From NCBI GenBank assembly GCA_035995025.1, contig DASYKY010000101.1, positions 62,001 through 126,000 on the forward strand: a stretch of 64,000 bases of DNA. The letters run 5' to 3'. This document shows positions 1-8,456 of this stretch, one piece after another. The stretch's first letter is position 1; the number at the start of each line of letters is the position of its first letter. Source of the stretch: Actinophytocola sp035995025 (lineage in GTDB: Bacteria > Actinomycetota > Actinomycetes > Mycobacteriales > Pseudonocardiaceae). The notes under the pieces are model-generated. The model was not told the origin of the DNA. It searched no databases and was given only the letters and a program-made list of their open reading frames with translations. The position numbers were made by a program, and so were the translations under genes.

Positions 1-42
1 TACTCGCCGAGCACGTTCGACCTGGTCACAGGCCCACTATAG
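1..42 (+). CDS. C-terminal tail of a gene cut by the left edge
   Basis: Reading frame 1 is open from the window edge to a TAG at 40-42 and encodes a 13-residue tail ending in DLVTGPL. The next plus-strand gene starts about 90 nt further on. This could be the end of a neighbouring gene, but 13 codons cannot prove coding and no family can be named. Confidence 0.3.
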   Translation, partial: YSPSTFDLVTGPL

Positions 43-130
43 GCAGCGTCCGGGCCGCCAGCCTGGTCCCGCGACTCCCAGGATGAGCGGGGCTCTCCCT
101 GTCCCGCCGCGCATGCCGCATCGTGAACGC

Positions 131-1006
131 ATGACATCCACGACATCCACCGGCAACCTGCCCGGCGGCACCTACCGCGTCGGCGACCTCGAGCTCGGCC
201 GCGTCGGCTACGGCGCCATGCAGCTCGCCGGGCCCGGCGTGTTCGGCCCGCCCGCGGACCGCGACGCGGCGATCGACGTGCTGCGCACCGCCGTCGAGCT
301 GGGCGTCAACCACATCGACACCGCGGACTTCTACGGCCCGCGCGTGACCAACGAGATCATCCGCGACGCGCTCGCGCCGTACCCCGACGGCCTGCACATC
401 GTCACCAAGGTCGGCGCCCGCCGCGACGAGCGGGGCGGCTGGCCGCACGCTCGCACGCCCGCGGAGCTGCGCGAGCAGGTCCACGACAACCTGCGCCACC
501 TCAAGCTCGACGTGCTCGACGTCGTCAACCTGCGCGTCGGCGGCCTCGAGGCACCCGAACCCGGCTCGCTCGCCGCACAGTTCGAGGCGCTCGCCGAGCT
601 GCGCGAGCAGGGCCTGGTCCGCCACCTCGGGCTGTCCACCGTCACCGCGGAGCAGCTCGCCGAGGCGCGGTCGATCGCCCCGGTCGTGTGCGTGCAGAAC
701 CTGTACAACCTGGCCCGCCGCGAGGACGACGACCTCGTCGACGCCACCGCGCGGAACGGCATCGCCTACGTCCCCTACTTCCCGCTCAGTGGTTTCACCC
801 CGCTGCAGTCCGGCCGGCTGCGGTCGGTGGCCGATCGGCTCGAGGCCACGCCGATGGCCGTGGCACTGGCCTGGCTGCTGCGCCGCTCGCCGAACGTCCT
901 GCTCATCCCCGGCACGTCGTCGGTGGCGCACCTGCGCGAGAACATCGCCGGTGCCGGGCTCGAGCTGGACGCCGACACGGTCGCGGAGCTCGACGCCGTC
1001 CGGTAG
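131..1006 (+). CDS. Aldo/keto reductase, YdbC-like
   Basis: This 291-residue (beta/alpha)8 oxidoreductase should use NADPH to reduce an aldehyde or ketone in the cytosol. The AKR signatures are visible: Asp63 and Tyr68 in HIDTADFYG, Lys93 in IVTKVG, and a C-terminal cofactor loop with IPGTSSVAHL. The position usually held by the catalytic His lies in a VVNLRV context, with Asn in its place, as in E. coli YdbC-type enzymes; it is therefore a divergent AKR rather than a broken one. An upstream in-frame ATG at 83 would add 16 residues rich in Pro and Arg that do not look like AKR, so the ATG at 131 (MTSTTS) is preferred. It is monocistronic and the substrate is unknown. Confidence 0.9.
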   Translation: MTSTTSTGNLPGGTYRVGDLELGRVGYGAMQLAGPGVFGPPADRDAAIDVLRTAVELGVNHIDTADFYGPRVTNEIIRDALAPYPDGLHIVTKVGARRDERGGWPHARTPAELREQVHDNLRHLKLDVLDVVNLRVGGLEAPEPGSLAAQFEALAELREQGLVRHLGLSTVTAEQLAEARSIAPVVCVQNLYNLARREDDDLVDATARNGIAYVPYFPLSGFTPLQSGRLRSVADRLEATPMAVALAWLLRRSPNVLLIPGTSSVAHLRENIAGAGLELDADTVAELDAVR

Positions 1007-1089
1007 ACAAGTCGCGACCTGGCCGCAACCTCCGTGGGCAAGCCGGTGTACAGAACGGTGGGACTTCTCACCGATCGTCAGGGGTAGGC

Positions 1090-1623
1090 ATGAGCGACGC
1101 GGAGTTCACGGACTTCGTCACGCACCGCTCGCCCGCGTTGCTGCGCACGGCATTCCTGCTGTGCGGCGGTGACCGGGCGGCCGCGGAGGATCTGCTGCAG
1201 GAGGTGCTGGAGCGGGTCTTCCCGCGCTGGCGGCGCATCCGCGAGCGGCCGGAGCCCTACGTCCGCGCCGCGCTCGCGAACGCGGCCACCAACCGGTGGC
1301 GCCACCGGTCGCGCCGGGTCCGCGAGACCACGCTCGAGTGGGATCTGCGCCATCCCGAACAGCAAGGGCCCGAGCAGCGCGTGACCGACCGAGACCTGGT
1401 CGTCCAGGCGCTGGCCCAGCTGCCGGCTCGGATGCGGGCGGTGCTCGTGCTCCGCTTCTTCGACGATCTGTCCGAACGCGACACCGCCGCCGCGCTGCAC
1501 TGCGGGGTCGGCACCGTGAAGAGCCAGACCTCCCGGGGTCTCGCCCGGCTGCGCGAGCTCATCGACGCCGCGACGGCCGAGGACCAGACCGGCCGGAACC
1601 ACTCGATCAGCGGGAGCAACTGA
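1090..1623 (+). CDS. SigE-family ECF RNA polymerase sigma factor
   Basis: The 177-residue protein has the two-domain ECF layout: sigma-2 (residues about 5-75, with AAEDLLQEVLERVFPRW contacting core and -10) and sigma-4 (about 115-165, with LPARMRAVLVLRFF and the helix-turn-helix around CGVGTVKSQTSRGLARLR). It resembles the actinobacterial SigE family sigma-70 factors of about 165-180 residues. The ATG at 1090 is preceded by GGGGTAGG and gives the canonical N-terminus; the open frame continues far upstream only as an artefact of GC bias. The gene sits 3 nt before a membrane protein, as expected for a sigma factor and its membrane partner. The regulon is unknown. Confidence 0.92.
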   Translation: MSDAEFTDFVTHRSPALLRTAFLLCGGDRAAAEDLLQEVLERVFPRWRRIRERPEPYVRAALANAATNRWRHRSRRVRETTLEWDLRHPEQQGPEQRVTDRDLVVQALAQLPARMRAVLVLRFFDDLSERDTAAALHCGVGTVKSQTSRGLARLRELIDAATAEDQTGRNHSISGSN

Positions 1624-1626
1624 CCC

Positions 1627-2988
1627 ATGGACACCACCCAGCTCACCACCGCGCTGCGCGAGGCCACCGACGGGCTCGAGCCGCCGGAGGACTTCGCCGC
1701 GGCCGTGCTGCGCCGCGGCAGGCGGCGGCGCACCCGCGGTCGCGTCGCCATCGGCGCCGCCGTCACCGGCGCGGTAGCGGTCGCCGTCGTAGCCGCCGTC
1801 ACGGTGCCCACCCGGCTGGCCGCGCCGCCACCCGGCGGCCAGCGGGAGAATCCGAAGGTCGAGCTGATGCTCGCCCGGTCCGGCGGCGACCTGATCCACG
1901 ACCGCGACACGGTCCGGCTGGCCACCACCGCGTGGCGGGACGCCGTGCGCACCACGCCGGCGACAACCGACGGCTACCTGGCCCGCCGGACGGGCGACCC
2001 GCACGTCTACTGGGCGGGCCACACGCCGGCCGGACCGGCGGCGGTCATCACGCAGGCCGTCGTACTGCCGTCGGACGACTCGGTGGCGCCGGCCGACCGC
2101 GGCAGGCGGATCGTCGCGGTCGGGCTGCTCGTCACGAGCCCGGGCACGAAGCGCGAGCTGGAGCTGGTCGCCGTCCAGTTCGACGGCGACCTCAACGGCT
2201 CCGGCGGGTACTTCGTGTTCCCCGACAACCGGACGGTGCTGGGCATCGAGCCGGCGGACGGCCTCGCGCTGTTCGTGTCGCCGAACACCGCGATCGGCAC
2301 GGACGCCAGGTCCCGCAGGCACTGGACCGAGCTGCCCGCGCACGACGGCGTGTCGTACGGACAGCTGCCGGCCCCGGCGAACCCGCGCAACGTCCGCCTC
2401 GTCGTGAGCGAGGCGGGCGGCGACCCGAACGCGGGCGAGCAGAAGATGGGCGCGCACCTCCCGCTGCTCCCGGCAACCTTCTACGTGAACGCGCGGGAAG
2501 GCGCCGACGTGGACCACGGGCTCGGCTGGCCGGCGCGGGACATCGCGGTCGGCGCGAAGCACCGGCTGCCGCGCAGCCCGATCACCCTGTACGGCAAGGC
2601 ATTGCGCGAGTGCGGCCTGCTGGACCCCGCGTCCTTTGTGGACATCGAGGCCCGGTGGCTGGTCGTCGCCGGCATGGCGGACGGCCGCACCATGATCGTC
2701 GGCTCGTACCAGGAGGCGGACAACCCCGCGTACCTGTTCACCGTGCTGGTGCGCACCGACGGCACGGTCGAGAAGGTGACCCGCGGCCCGGTCGCCGACC
2801 CGGCCGCGGTGCTGCCGGTGCGCGTGCGGCTGCCCGGCGGGCACGGCTGGGTGGTGGCCGCGGCCGGCCACCAGCTGAGCCACCGCACCGGCGGCACGTG
2901 GTCCGCACCGGTGGCGGACGCGGCACTGGTACCGGACGCGACCACCCAGGTGACAGTGGACGGCCAGCCGGTGACCCTGCCGCGGTGA
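1627..2988 (+). CDS. Single-pass membrane protein, probable partner of the SigE-family factor
   Basis: The protein has 453 residues: a short cytoplasmic N-terminus (1-37) ending in an Arg-rich stretch (RRGRRRRTRGR), one transmembrane helix at about 38-60, and a long extracytoplasmic part with no catalytic motif I recognise. Actinobacteria often encode such a protein directly after a SigE-family sigma factor, and I infer an anti-sigma or sensor role because the gene follows by 3 nt and shares its orientation. There is no HxxxCxxC zinc anti-sigma motif. The extracellular region has few cysteines and repeated strands, suggesting a beta-rich fold. Confidence 0.75.
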   Translation: MDTTQLTTALREATDGLEPPEDFAAAVLRRGRRRRTRGRVAIGAAVTGAVAVAVVAAVTVPTRLAAPPPGGQRENPKVELMLARSGGDLIHDRDTVRLATTAWRDAVRTTPATTDGYLARRTGDPHVYWAGHTPAGPAAVITQAVVLPSDDSVAPADRGRRIVAVGLLVTSPGTKRELELVAVQFDGDLNGSGGYFVFPDNRTVLGIEPADGLALFVSPNTAIGTDARSRRHWTELPAHDGVSYGQLPAPANPRNVRLVVSEAGGDPNAGEQKMGAHLPLLPATFYVNAREGADVDHGLGWPARDIAVGAKHRLPRSPITLYGKALRECGLLDPASFVDIEARWLVVAGMADGRTMIVGSYQEADNPAYLFTVLVRTDGTVEKVTRGPVADPAAVLPVRVRLPGGHGWVVAAAGHQLSHRTGGTWSAPVADAALVPDATTQVTVDGQPVTLPR

Positions 2989-2990
2989 GC

Positions 2991-2996
2991 TACGGT
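2991..2996 (+). promoter_or_regulatory. -10 hexamer TACGGT for leaderless start at 3004
   Basis: TACGGT fits the actinobacterial TANNNT -10 element and lies 7 nt before the GTG at 3004, so transcription would begin at the start codon. No ribosome-binding site is present between them. Confidence 0.5.
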
Positions 2997-3003
2997 CGGG
3001 CCG

Positions 3004-3357
3004 GTGACCAACCGTCAGATCTCGATCAGCGTCCGCGCCTCCCGGAGCACCGGCCCGCGGCGGCTGGAGCCGGGTTCGCGGTTCGGCATGGAGATGAGGC
3101 TCGGCCTCCCGTACCGCGTCCTGAACACGGTCGTCGAGTTCGAGCCCGGCCGGCTCATCGCGTGGCGCCACTTCGGCGGGCACCGCTGGCGGTGGCAGCT
3201 CGACGACCTGGGCGACGACCGGACCAGGGTGACCGAGACGTTCGGCTGGTCCGCCGTCCGCTCGCCGCGGGCGATCGAGCTGCCGGGCTTCCCGGCCCGC
3301 AACCGCCGCGGCATCGAGGCGGCCCTGCGCCGCCTGGCCGACGTGGTGGCGGGCTAG
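3004..3357 (+). CDS. SRPBCC-superfamily protein lacking part of its N-terminal fold
   Basis: The 117 residues match the second half of an SRPBCC (START/Bet v1-like, polyketide cyclase/dehydrase) domain: GPRRLEPGSRFGM, then VLNTVVEFEPGRLIAWRHFGGHRWRW and a C-terminal helix. In typical relatives (about 145 residues) the first strand is followed by an APxEAIFDVLADP helix and an IDGSG turn. Here the first strand (QISISV) runs directly into RASRSTGPRR, so about 30 residues appear to be missing in frame. The GTG at 3004 is the only reasonable start, since an in-frame TGA lies at 2986. The ligand cavity is probably incomplete, and the gene may be non-functional. Its TAG overlaps the convergent stop codon of the next gene. 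Confidence 0.75.
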   Translation: MTNRQISISVRASRSTGPRRLEPGSRFGMEMRLGLPYRVLNTVVEFEPGRLIAWRHFGGHRWRWQLDDLGDDRTRVTETFGWSAVRSPRAIELPGFPARNRRGIEAALRRLADVVAG

Positions 3358-4289
3358 TGCTCGAGTGTCAGTAGCGCCTGCACCGGCAGGTGGTCGGAGG
3401 CGTAGGCGCCGTCGCGGGTGAAGGTGTTGATGGCCGCCGCCTGCACCGAGGCGGCGCCGCGCACCAGGATCCAGTCGATCCGGGGGCCGTTCGGCATCAG
3501 CGGGCCGTAGCCGTGCCAGGTGGCGGTCAGCGGGGTGCGCCGCTGCGCCGCCGCGGTCCACGTGTCGGTCAGGCCGGCGCCCAGCAGGATGTCGTGCTGC
3601 GGCGCGTACTCCGCGGCGGTGTTGAAGTCGCCCGTGAGGATCACCGGCAGGCCGGCCGGGAACGCGCGGATGCGGTCGCGGATCAGCTCCGCGCCGCGCA
3701 GCCGGGCGTTCTCCGAGATGTTGTCCAGGTGCGTGTTCAGCACGACGAACTCGGCCCCGGTGTGCCGGTCGTGGAAGCGGACCCAGGTGGTCATCCGCGT
3801 CGTCGTGTTGCCCCACGACTTCGAGCCGGGGACGTCCGGCGTGTCCGACAGCCAGAAACGACCGGACGCCAACGGTTCCAGGCGCCGCGTGTCGAAGAAG
3901 ACCGCGACGTACTCGCCGCGGTCGCCGCCCTCGCGGCCCTCGCCGATCCGGTCGTAGTAGCCGGGCAGGTCGTGCGAGACGTCCGCCAGCTGGTCGTGCA
4001 GCCCCTCCTGCGTGCCGAGCACGGTGGGCTGCTCGCGGCGCAGCAGCTCGGCCAGCACCGGGCGCCGCAGCGGCCACGAGTGCGGCCCGGTGTCCGACGC
4101 GAAGCGCAGGTTGTACGACATGACGTGCAGCGCATCGCCACGCGCCGGGCCCAGCAGCACGTGCGCACCTCCGTGTTCGGCGGACGCCGGCATCGCCAGC
4201 GGCAGGACGAGACCCGCGGCCACGGCGACGGCCGCACCCAGCGGCCGTAGCAGTCCACTATGGAACCTACGCGATAACTTGCGCGCCAT
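3354..4289 (-). CDS. Secreted endonuclease/exonuclease/phosphatase-family protein
   Basis: This 311-residue protein of the EEP (DNase I / sphingomyelinase-like) superfamily would hydrolyse phosphodiester or phosphomonoester bonds outside the cell. A Sec signal peptide is visible (MARKLSRRF, a hydrophobic core to about residue 35, and ASA-EH as probable cleavage site). EEP motifs occur in order: VMSYNLR (metal-site Asn), LGTQEG (metal Glu), LNTHLDN, TGDFNT (catalytic Asp/Asn), RIDWILV and SDHLPV (catalytic Asp-His). The ATG at 4289 follows GGGGAG by 4 nt, so it is preferred over the ATG at 4316. Stop codons of this gene and the convergent SRPBCC gene overlap in a CTAG. The substrate is not predictable. 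Confidence 0.88.
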   Translation of the reverse strand: MARKLSRRFHSGLLRPLGAAVAVAAGLVLPLAMPASAEHGGAHVLLGPARGDALHVMSYNLRFASDTGPHSWPLRRPVLAELLRREQPTVLGTQEGLHDQLADVSHDLPGYYDRIGEGREGGDRGEYVAVFFDTRRLEPLASGRFWLSDTPDVPGSKSWGNTTTRMTTWVRFHDRHTGAEFVVLNTHLDNISENARLRGAELIRDRIRAFPAGLPVILTGDFNTAAEYAPQHDILLGAGLTDTWTAAAQRRTPLTATWHGYGPLMPNGPRIDWILVRGAASVQAAAINTFTRDGAYASDHLPVQALLTLEH

Positions 4290-4456
4290 GTCACTCCCCA
4301 GCCGGACCGTGGTCATCCCCGATGACCATCGCCCTGTCCTTCGGAGTCGTTTCGATCGCGGATTGCCCGCGTCGCACAGAGATCACCCGATCGGTCGCCC
4401 TGCGGTAACGAACCGATCACGACCCCATCCGCCGCGCCGTCCGCACCGAACCCCCG

Positions 4457-5062
4457 ACCAGGAAGCACAACGTTCGTCGCGGCACGCTGGCCGTCGGGGT
4501 CGCGTTCATCGCACTACTCGGCACGGCCTGCGCCAGCTCCGGCGAAGGAGCCCCGGGCAGCGCCGACACCACCACAAAAGCACCCGCGGAGTCCACTTCG
4601 GACACCACCGCCGCCATGGCCGACCCCGCCGCCGACCTCGCCGGCCCCGGCTACGCCCACCAGGTACCCGACGGCAACAACCCCCTGCTCAAGACCCTCG
4701 TCCAAGCCGTCTCCGGCAAACTCGACCCGAAAGTCAACCTCGTCGACACCCTCAACGGCGGCGAGTACACCGTCTTCGCCCCGGTCGACACCGCCTTCGC
4801 CAAGATCCCCGCCGCCACCATCAACACCCTCAAGACCGACAGCGCACTACTCACCAAGATCCTCACCTACCACGTCATCACCGGCCAGCTCTCCCCCGGC
4901 CAGATCGCCGGCGAACAGACCACCGTCGAAAAAGGCACGGTCGACGTCACCGGCACCGGCAACAACCTCAAGGTCAACGACGCCAACGTCATCTGCGGCG
5001 GCGTGCACACCGCCAACGCCACCGTCTACCTGATCGACTCCGTACTCATGCCGAAGGCCTGA
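4457..5062 (+). CDS. Fasciclin (FAS1)-domain lipoprotein, probably degraded at its 5' end
   Basis: The C-terminal 130 residues are a FAS1 domain like mycobacterial MPT70/MPT83: NNPLLKTLVQAV, LVDTLNGGEYTVFAPVDTAF, ILTYHVITGQL and ATVYLIDSVLMP. Upstream in the same frame lie a basic stretch (RKHNVRR), a hydrophobic core and a lipobox-like GTAC with Cys at about 4529-4531, so a lipoprotein signal is encoded. Yet between the in-frame TAA (4406-4408) and that signal there is no ATG, GTG or TTG; the codon where a start is expected (4457-4459) is ACC. The first usable ATG is at 4616, inside the mature region. The segment between the lipobox and FAS1 is also shorter than in relatives I know. A pseudogene is possible. 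Confidence 0.7.
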   Translation, partial: TRKHNVRRGTLAVGVAFIALLGTACASSGEGAPGSADTTTKAPAESTSDTTAAMADPAADLAGPGYAHQVPDGNNPLLKTLVQAVSGKLDPKVNLVDTLNGGEYTVFAPVDTAFAKIPAATINTLKTDSALLTKILTYHVITGQLSPGQIAGEQTTVEKGTVDVTGTGNNLKVNDANVICGGVHTANATVYLIDSVLMPKA

Positions 5063-5083
5063 CACCGGATCCCGAACGACGAA

Positions 5084-5113
5084 GGTGGCGACGACCATGC
5101 GGTCGCCGCCACC
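5084..5113. terminator. Hairpin between convergent fasciclin and permease genes
   Basis: A 13-nt arm at 5084-5096 pairs with 5101-5113 (GGTCGCCGCCACC) with one mismatch around a 4-nt loop. It lies 21 nt after the fasciclin stop and 13 nt beyond the permease stop, so it can serve both directions. Confidence 0.55.
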
Positions 5114-5126
5114 CTGCGCACGCCGG

Positions 5127-6911
5127 CTACGGCGCGACGACCATCCAGCTCAGCACCGGTGTGCTCTGCAGGAACACCAGGACGCACATGCCGAGCAGGA
5201 ACACCAGGCTCCACGCGATCACCCGGCGGAACAGCACGCCTTCCTTGCCCTGCATGCCCACCGCGGACGCGGCGATCGCGAGGTTCTGCGGAGAGATCAT
5301 CTTGCCGAGCACGCCGCCCGACGAGTTCGCCGCCGCCATCAGGGTCGCGGACAGGCCGGCCTGGCCCGCCGCGGTCACCTGCAGCGCGCCGAACAGCGAG
5401 TTCGACGACGTGTCGGAACCGGTCACCGCGACGCCGAGCCAGCCGAGGATCGGCGACAGGAACGCGAACGCCCCACCGGCGCCCGCCACCAGCAGGCCGA
5501 GCGTGGTGGTCGCGCCCGACTCGTTCATGATGTAGCCAAGCGCCAGCACCAGCATCACGGTCAGGATCGCGAACTTCAGCTGGTCGAGCGTCTTTCCGTA
5601 GGCCTTCACCGCCCTGCCGAGGCCGACCTTCAGTATCGGCAGCGTCAGGATTCCGGCGATCAGCAACAGCGTTCCGGCCGCGGACAGGTAGTTCAGCTTG
5701 AACGTGGTCGCGACGACCTTGCCGCTCCCGTTGTACACGTGCAGACCCGGCCAGTTGATGATGTTGGTGACCGACTCCAGCCCGGTGCCGCTCTGGCCCG
5801 GCTTGGCCGGCGGCTTGCCGGTGATCGCCGGTACCCGGGTGGCCAGCACGAACACGACGATGATCATCAGGTACGGCGCGTAGGCGCGGAACACCTCCAT
5901 CGGCGAGTCCCGCACCTCCGAGCCCAGCCCGGTGCGCGCCCGCGTCGCCACCACCGTGTCCGCGCCCGGACGGGCCGCGGTGACCGGCCCGCGCGGCGAA
6001 CCCGCCGTCACGCCGCCGCTACCGTCCACATCGGACTCGTCGGACTCGTCAGACTCGTCGGCGGCCGCGGACTCGACGTAGCTCTCCCTGGCGTGCCAGA
6101 CGCGGGTGAACAGCAGCACCGCGAGCGCCGATGCCAGCGCGGCGATGATGTCGGCCAGCTGCACCGACCAGAAGTTCGACGACAGGTACTGGAACACGCC
6201 GAACACCAGGCCGCAGACCAGTGCGGGCGCCCACGTCTGCCGCAGCCCACGCCGGCCGTCCACGATGAACACCAGGGCCAGCGGCACGAACACCGCGAGG
6301 ATCGGCGTCTGCCGCCCGACCATCGCGCCCAGGTCGTCGACCGGCAGCCCGGTCACCGTCGCGAGCGTGGTGATCGGCACCGCTATCGCGCCGAACGCCA
6401 CCGGCGCGGTGTTCGCGACCAGGGCGAGCGCGGCCGCCTTGAGCGGCCGGAAGCCGAGCGCGATCAGCATGACCGAGCTGATCGCCACGGGTGTGCCGAA
6501 CCCGGCGAGCGCCTCCATCAGCGCACCGAACGAGAACGCGATGATGATGGCCTGCACCCGCTGGTCGTCGCTGATCTTCGCGAACGAGCGGCGCAGCACG
6601 TCGAAGTGTCCTGTTTCGACGGTCAGGTTGTAGACCCAGATCGCGTTGATGACGATCCACATGATCGGGAAGAACCCGAACGCGGCGCCGAGCAGCCCGC
6701 TGTTGAGCGCGTCACCGAGCGGCATCGAGTACACGGCGATCGCGACGATCACCGAGACCGCGAGCGAGATCAGCGACGCGAGCCAGGCCCGCATCCGTAG
6801 CACGCCCAGCAGGATGAACAGCACGAGAAGCGGCAGGATGGCGAAGATCGCGGTCAGTCCCAGCGAACCGCCTATGGGACTGTACTGCTGGTGGTAGTCG
6901 GCTAAGAGCAT
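5127..6911 (-). CDS. lctP: LctP-family lactate/glycolate permease
   Basis: The 594-residue polytopic membrane protein belongs to the L-lactate permease family (LldP/GlcA), which imports 2-hydroxy-monocarboxylates with protons. Family signatures include the conserved loop GALMEALAGFGTPVAI, the FRPLKAAALALVANTAPVAFG segment and a C-terminal block GVAVTGSDTSSNSLFGALQ near the last helices. A variable cytoplasmic loop of about 60 residues rich in Ser and Asp (SDESDESD) separates the two halves. Its position 12 nt after glcF favours glycolate as the physiological substrate, as for E. coli GlcA, but lactate cannot be excluded. The ATG at 6911 gives the usual short periplasmic N-terminus. Confidence 0.9.
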   Translation of the reverse strand: MLLADYHQQYSPIGGSLGLTAIFAILPLLVLFILLGVLRMRAWLASLISLAVSVIVAIAVYSMPLGDALNSGLLGAAFGFFPIMWIVINAIWVYNLTVETGHFDVLRRSFAKISDDQRVQAIIIAFSFGALMEALAGFGTPVAISSVMLIALGFRPLKAAALALVANTAPVAFGAIAVPITTLATVTGLPVDDLGAMVGRQTPILAVFVPLALVFIVDGRRGLRQTWAPALVCGLVFGVFQYLSSNFWSVQLADIIAALASALAVLLFTRVWHARESYVESAAADESDESDESDVDGSGGVTAGSPRGPVTAARPGADTVVATRARTGLGSEVRDSPMEVFRAYAPYLMIIVVFVLATRVPAITGKPPAKPGQSGTGLESVTNIINWPGLHVYNGSGKVVATTFKLNYLSAAGTLLLIAGILTLPILKVGLGRAVKAYGKTLDQLKFAILTVMLVLALGYIMNESGATTTLGLLVAGAGGAFAFLSPILGWLGVAVTGSDTSSNSLFGALQVTAAGQAGLSATLMAAANSSGGVLGKMISPQNLAIAASAVGMQGKEGVLFRRVIAWSLVFLLGMCVLVFLQSTPVLSWMVVAP

Positions 6912-6923
6912 CGAACACCCCTT

Positions 6924-8456
6924 CTACGCTGACGGGGAGGTGGGGTTCGCACGGGAGCGCTTTCCCGTCGCGTTCGGGGAGGTGCCGTCCGGCCGGGCAC
7001 GCGCGACCGACACGACGGTGCCCGGGCCGTCGAGCGCCCGCCGCAGCAGCCGGTCCACGGGCACGCCGCGGATCGAGGCGTCCAGCACCTGCACGGTGTG
7101 CGCGACCGGCAACCGCTGGCCCAGGCGGGCCAGCGTGGTCGCGACCTGCATCCAGCACCCGGGGTTGGCCGTGACCATCACCTGGGCGCCGGTGGCGAGC
7201 ACCGCACTCGCCTTGCGCTCGCCGAGCTCGCGCGCGGGCCCGGGGTTGAGGAGGTTGTAGGTTCCCGCGCTGCCGCAACAGATCTCGGCCTCGCGCAGCT
7301 CCCGCAGCTCCACCCCCGGGATGCCGCGCAGCAGTCGCCGCGGCTGGCTGCGCACGCCCTGCGCGTGCCCGAGGTGGCACGCGTCCTGGTAGGCGACGGT
7401 CATCGGCAGCGGGTGCCGCGGCGCGACCGGGCCCAGCTCGTCGAGCAGCTCGCTGACGTCGCGGGCCTTGGCGGACAAGGCCTCCGCGCGCCGCGCCCAA
7501 CCCGGCTCGTCGCGCAGCTGGTGAGCGAAGTCCTTGAGGTTGGAGCCGCAACCGGCCGCGTTCGCCACGACGTTGTCCACCCCGGCCGCCTCGAAGGTCT
7601 CGATGACCCGCTTGGCGAACGCGAGCGCCTCCGGCTCGCGGCCGGCGTGCGCGGACAGCGCGCCGCAGCAGCTCTGCCCGCGCGGCACCACGACCTCGCA
7701 GCCCTCCGCGGCGAGCACCCGCACGGTGGCGGCGTTGACGTCGGGGAAGAACGTGCCCTGCACGCAGCCGGTGAGCAGCCCCACCGTGCGGCGCCTGGTG
7801 CCGGTCGCGGGCGTGCGCTCGGCCAGCTTCGGCACCCGGCCGAGCTTCGGCGCGAGGGACTCCATGGCCTGCAAAGGTTCCGGCAGCTTCGCGAGCAGCC
7901 CGCCGCGCGCCAGCAGCCTGCCGAGACCGCTCGCCTGGTAGACCCGCAGCGGCCCGCGCATCGCCTTGAGCCGGCGGGGGTACGGGAACAGGCCGTAGAT
8001 CACCCGGCGCAGCCACCGCTGCGACCGCGGCCGCTCGACCCGCCGCTCCAGCTGCGCCCGGGTGGCCTCGATCAGCTTGTCGTACTGCACGCCGGACGGG
8101 CAGGCGGTCACGCACGCCATGCAGCCGAGGCACTGGTCGAGGTGCTGCACGCTGCTCGCGTCGAACACGTCGCCCTCCACGCCGCTCTTCATGATGTCGA
8201 TGCGGCCGCGCGGGCTGTCCATCTCCTCGCCCCACAACACATACGTGGGACAGGTGGGCAGGCAGAATCCACAGTGGACACAGTCGCTGAGCAGCGCGGG
8301 ATCCGGCGGGTGGTGCTCGTCGAAGGCCGGTCCGCCTCCCCGGAATTCGAAGTTCTGGTTGCGCGGGGGAAGCCAAGGTTCTGTTTGGTCACGTGCTTGT
8401 GGCTGATTTGCGTCACGGTCCCCTGAGGTGCGGTCGCGGTGTTCGGGGCTTGTCAT
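6924..8456 (-). CDS. glcF: Glycolate oxidase iron-sulfur subunit GlcF
   Basis: The 510-residue subunit passes electrons from the flavin subunits to the membrane quinone pool. Two [4Fe-4S] ferredoxin motifs are visible near the N-terminus (CVHCGFCLPTCP and CLGCMACVTACP), followed by two CCG domains with TGCVQGTFFP/SCCGALSAH and DACHLGH/ICCGSAGTY cysteine clusters. It is about 100 residues longer than E. coli GlcF owing to a polar N-terminal extension and C-terminal tail. The ATG at 8456 overlaps the TGA of glcE (ATGA), which indicates translational coupling and settles the start over the longer open frame. Third gene of glcDEF-permease. Confidence 0.93.
   Translation of the reverse strand: MTSPEHRDRTSGDRDANQPQARDQTEPWLPPRNQNFEFRGGGPAFDEHHPPDPALLSDCVHCGFCLPTCPTYVLWGEEMDSPRGRIDIMKSGVEGDVFDASSVQHLDQCLGCMACVTACPSGVQYDKLIEATRAQLERRVERPRSQRWLRRVIYGLFPYPRRLKAMRGPLRVYQASGLGRLLARGGLLAKLPEPLQAMESLAPKLGRVPKLAERTPATGTRRRTVGLLTGCVQGTFFPDVNAATVRVLAAEGCEVVVPRGQSCCGALSAHAGREPEALAFAKRVIETFEAAGVDNVVANAAGCGSNLKDFAHQLRDEPGWARRAEALSAKARDVSELLDELGPVAPRHPLPMTVAYQDACHLGHAQGVRSQPRRLLRGIPGVELRELREAEICCGSAGTYNLLNPGPARELGERKASAVLATGAQVMVTANPGCWMQVATTLARLGQRLPVAHTVQVLDASIRGVPVDRLLRRALDGPGTVVSVARARPDGTSPNATGKRSRANPTSPSA

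Noticed and set aside
1078..4077. 999-codon open frame on the minus strand
   Set aside because: It overlaps four well-supported genes and has Arg/Ala/Gly-rich, low-information translation; it is an antisense artefact of GC-rich codon usage.
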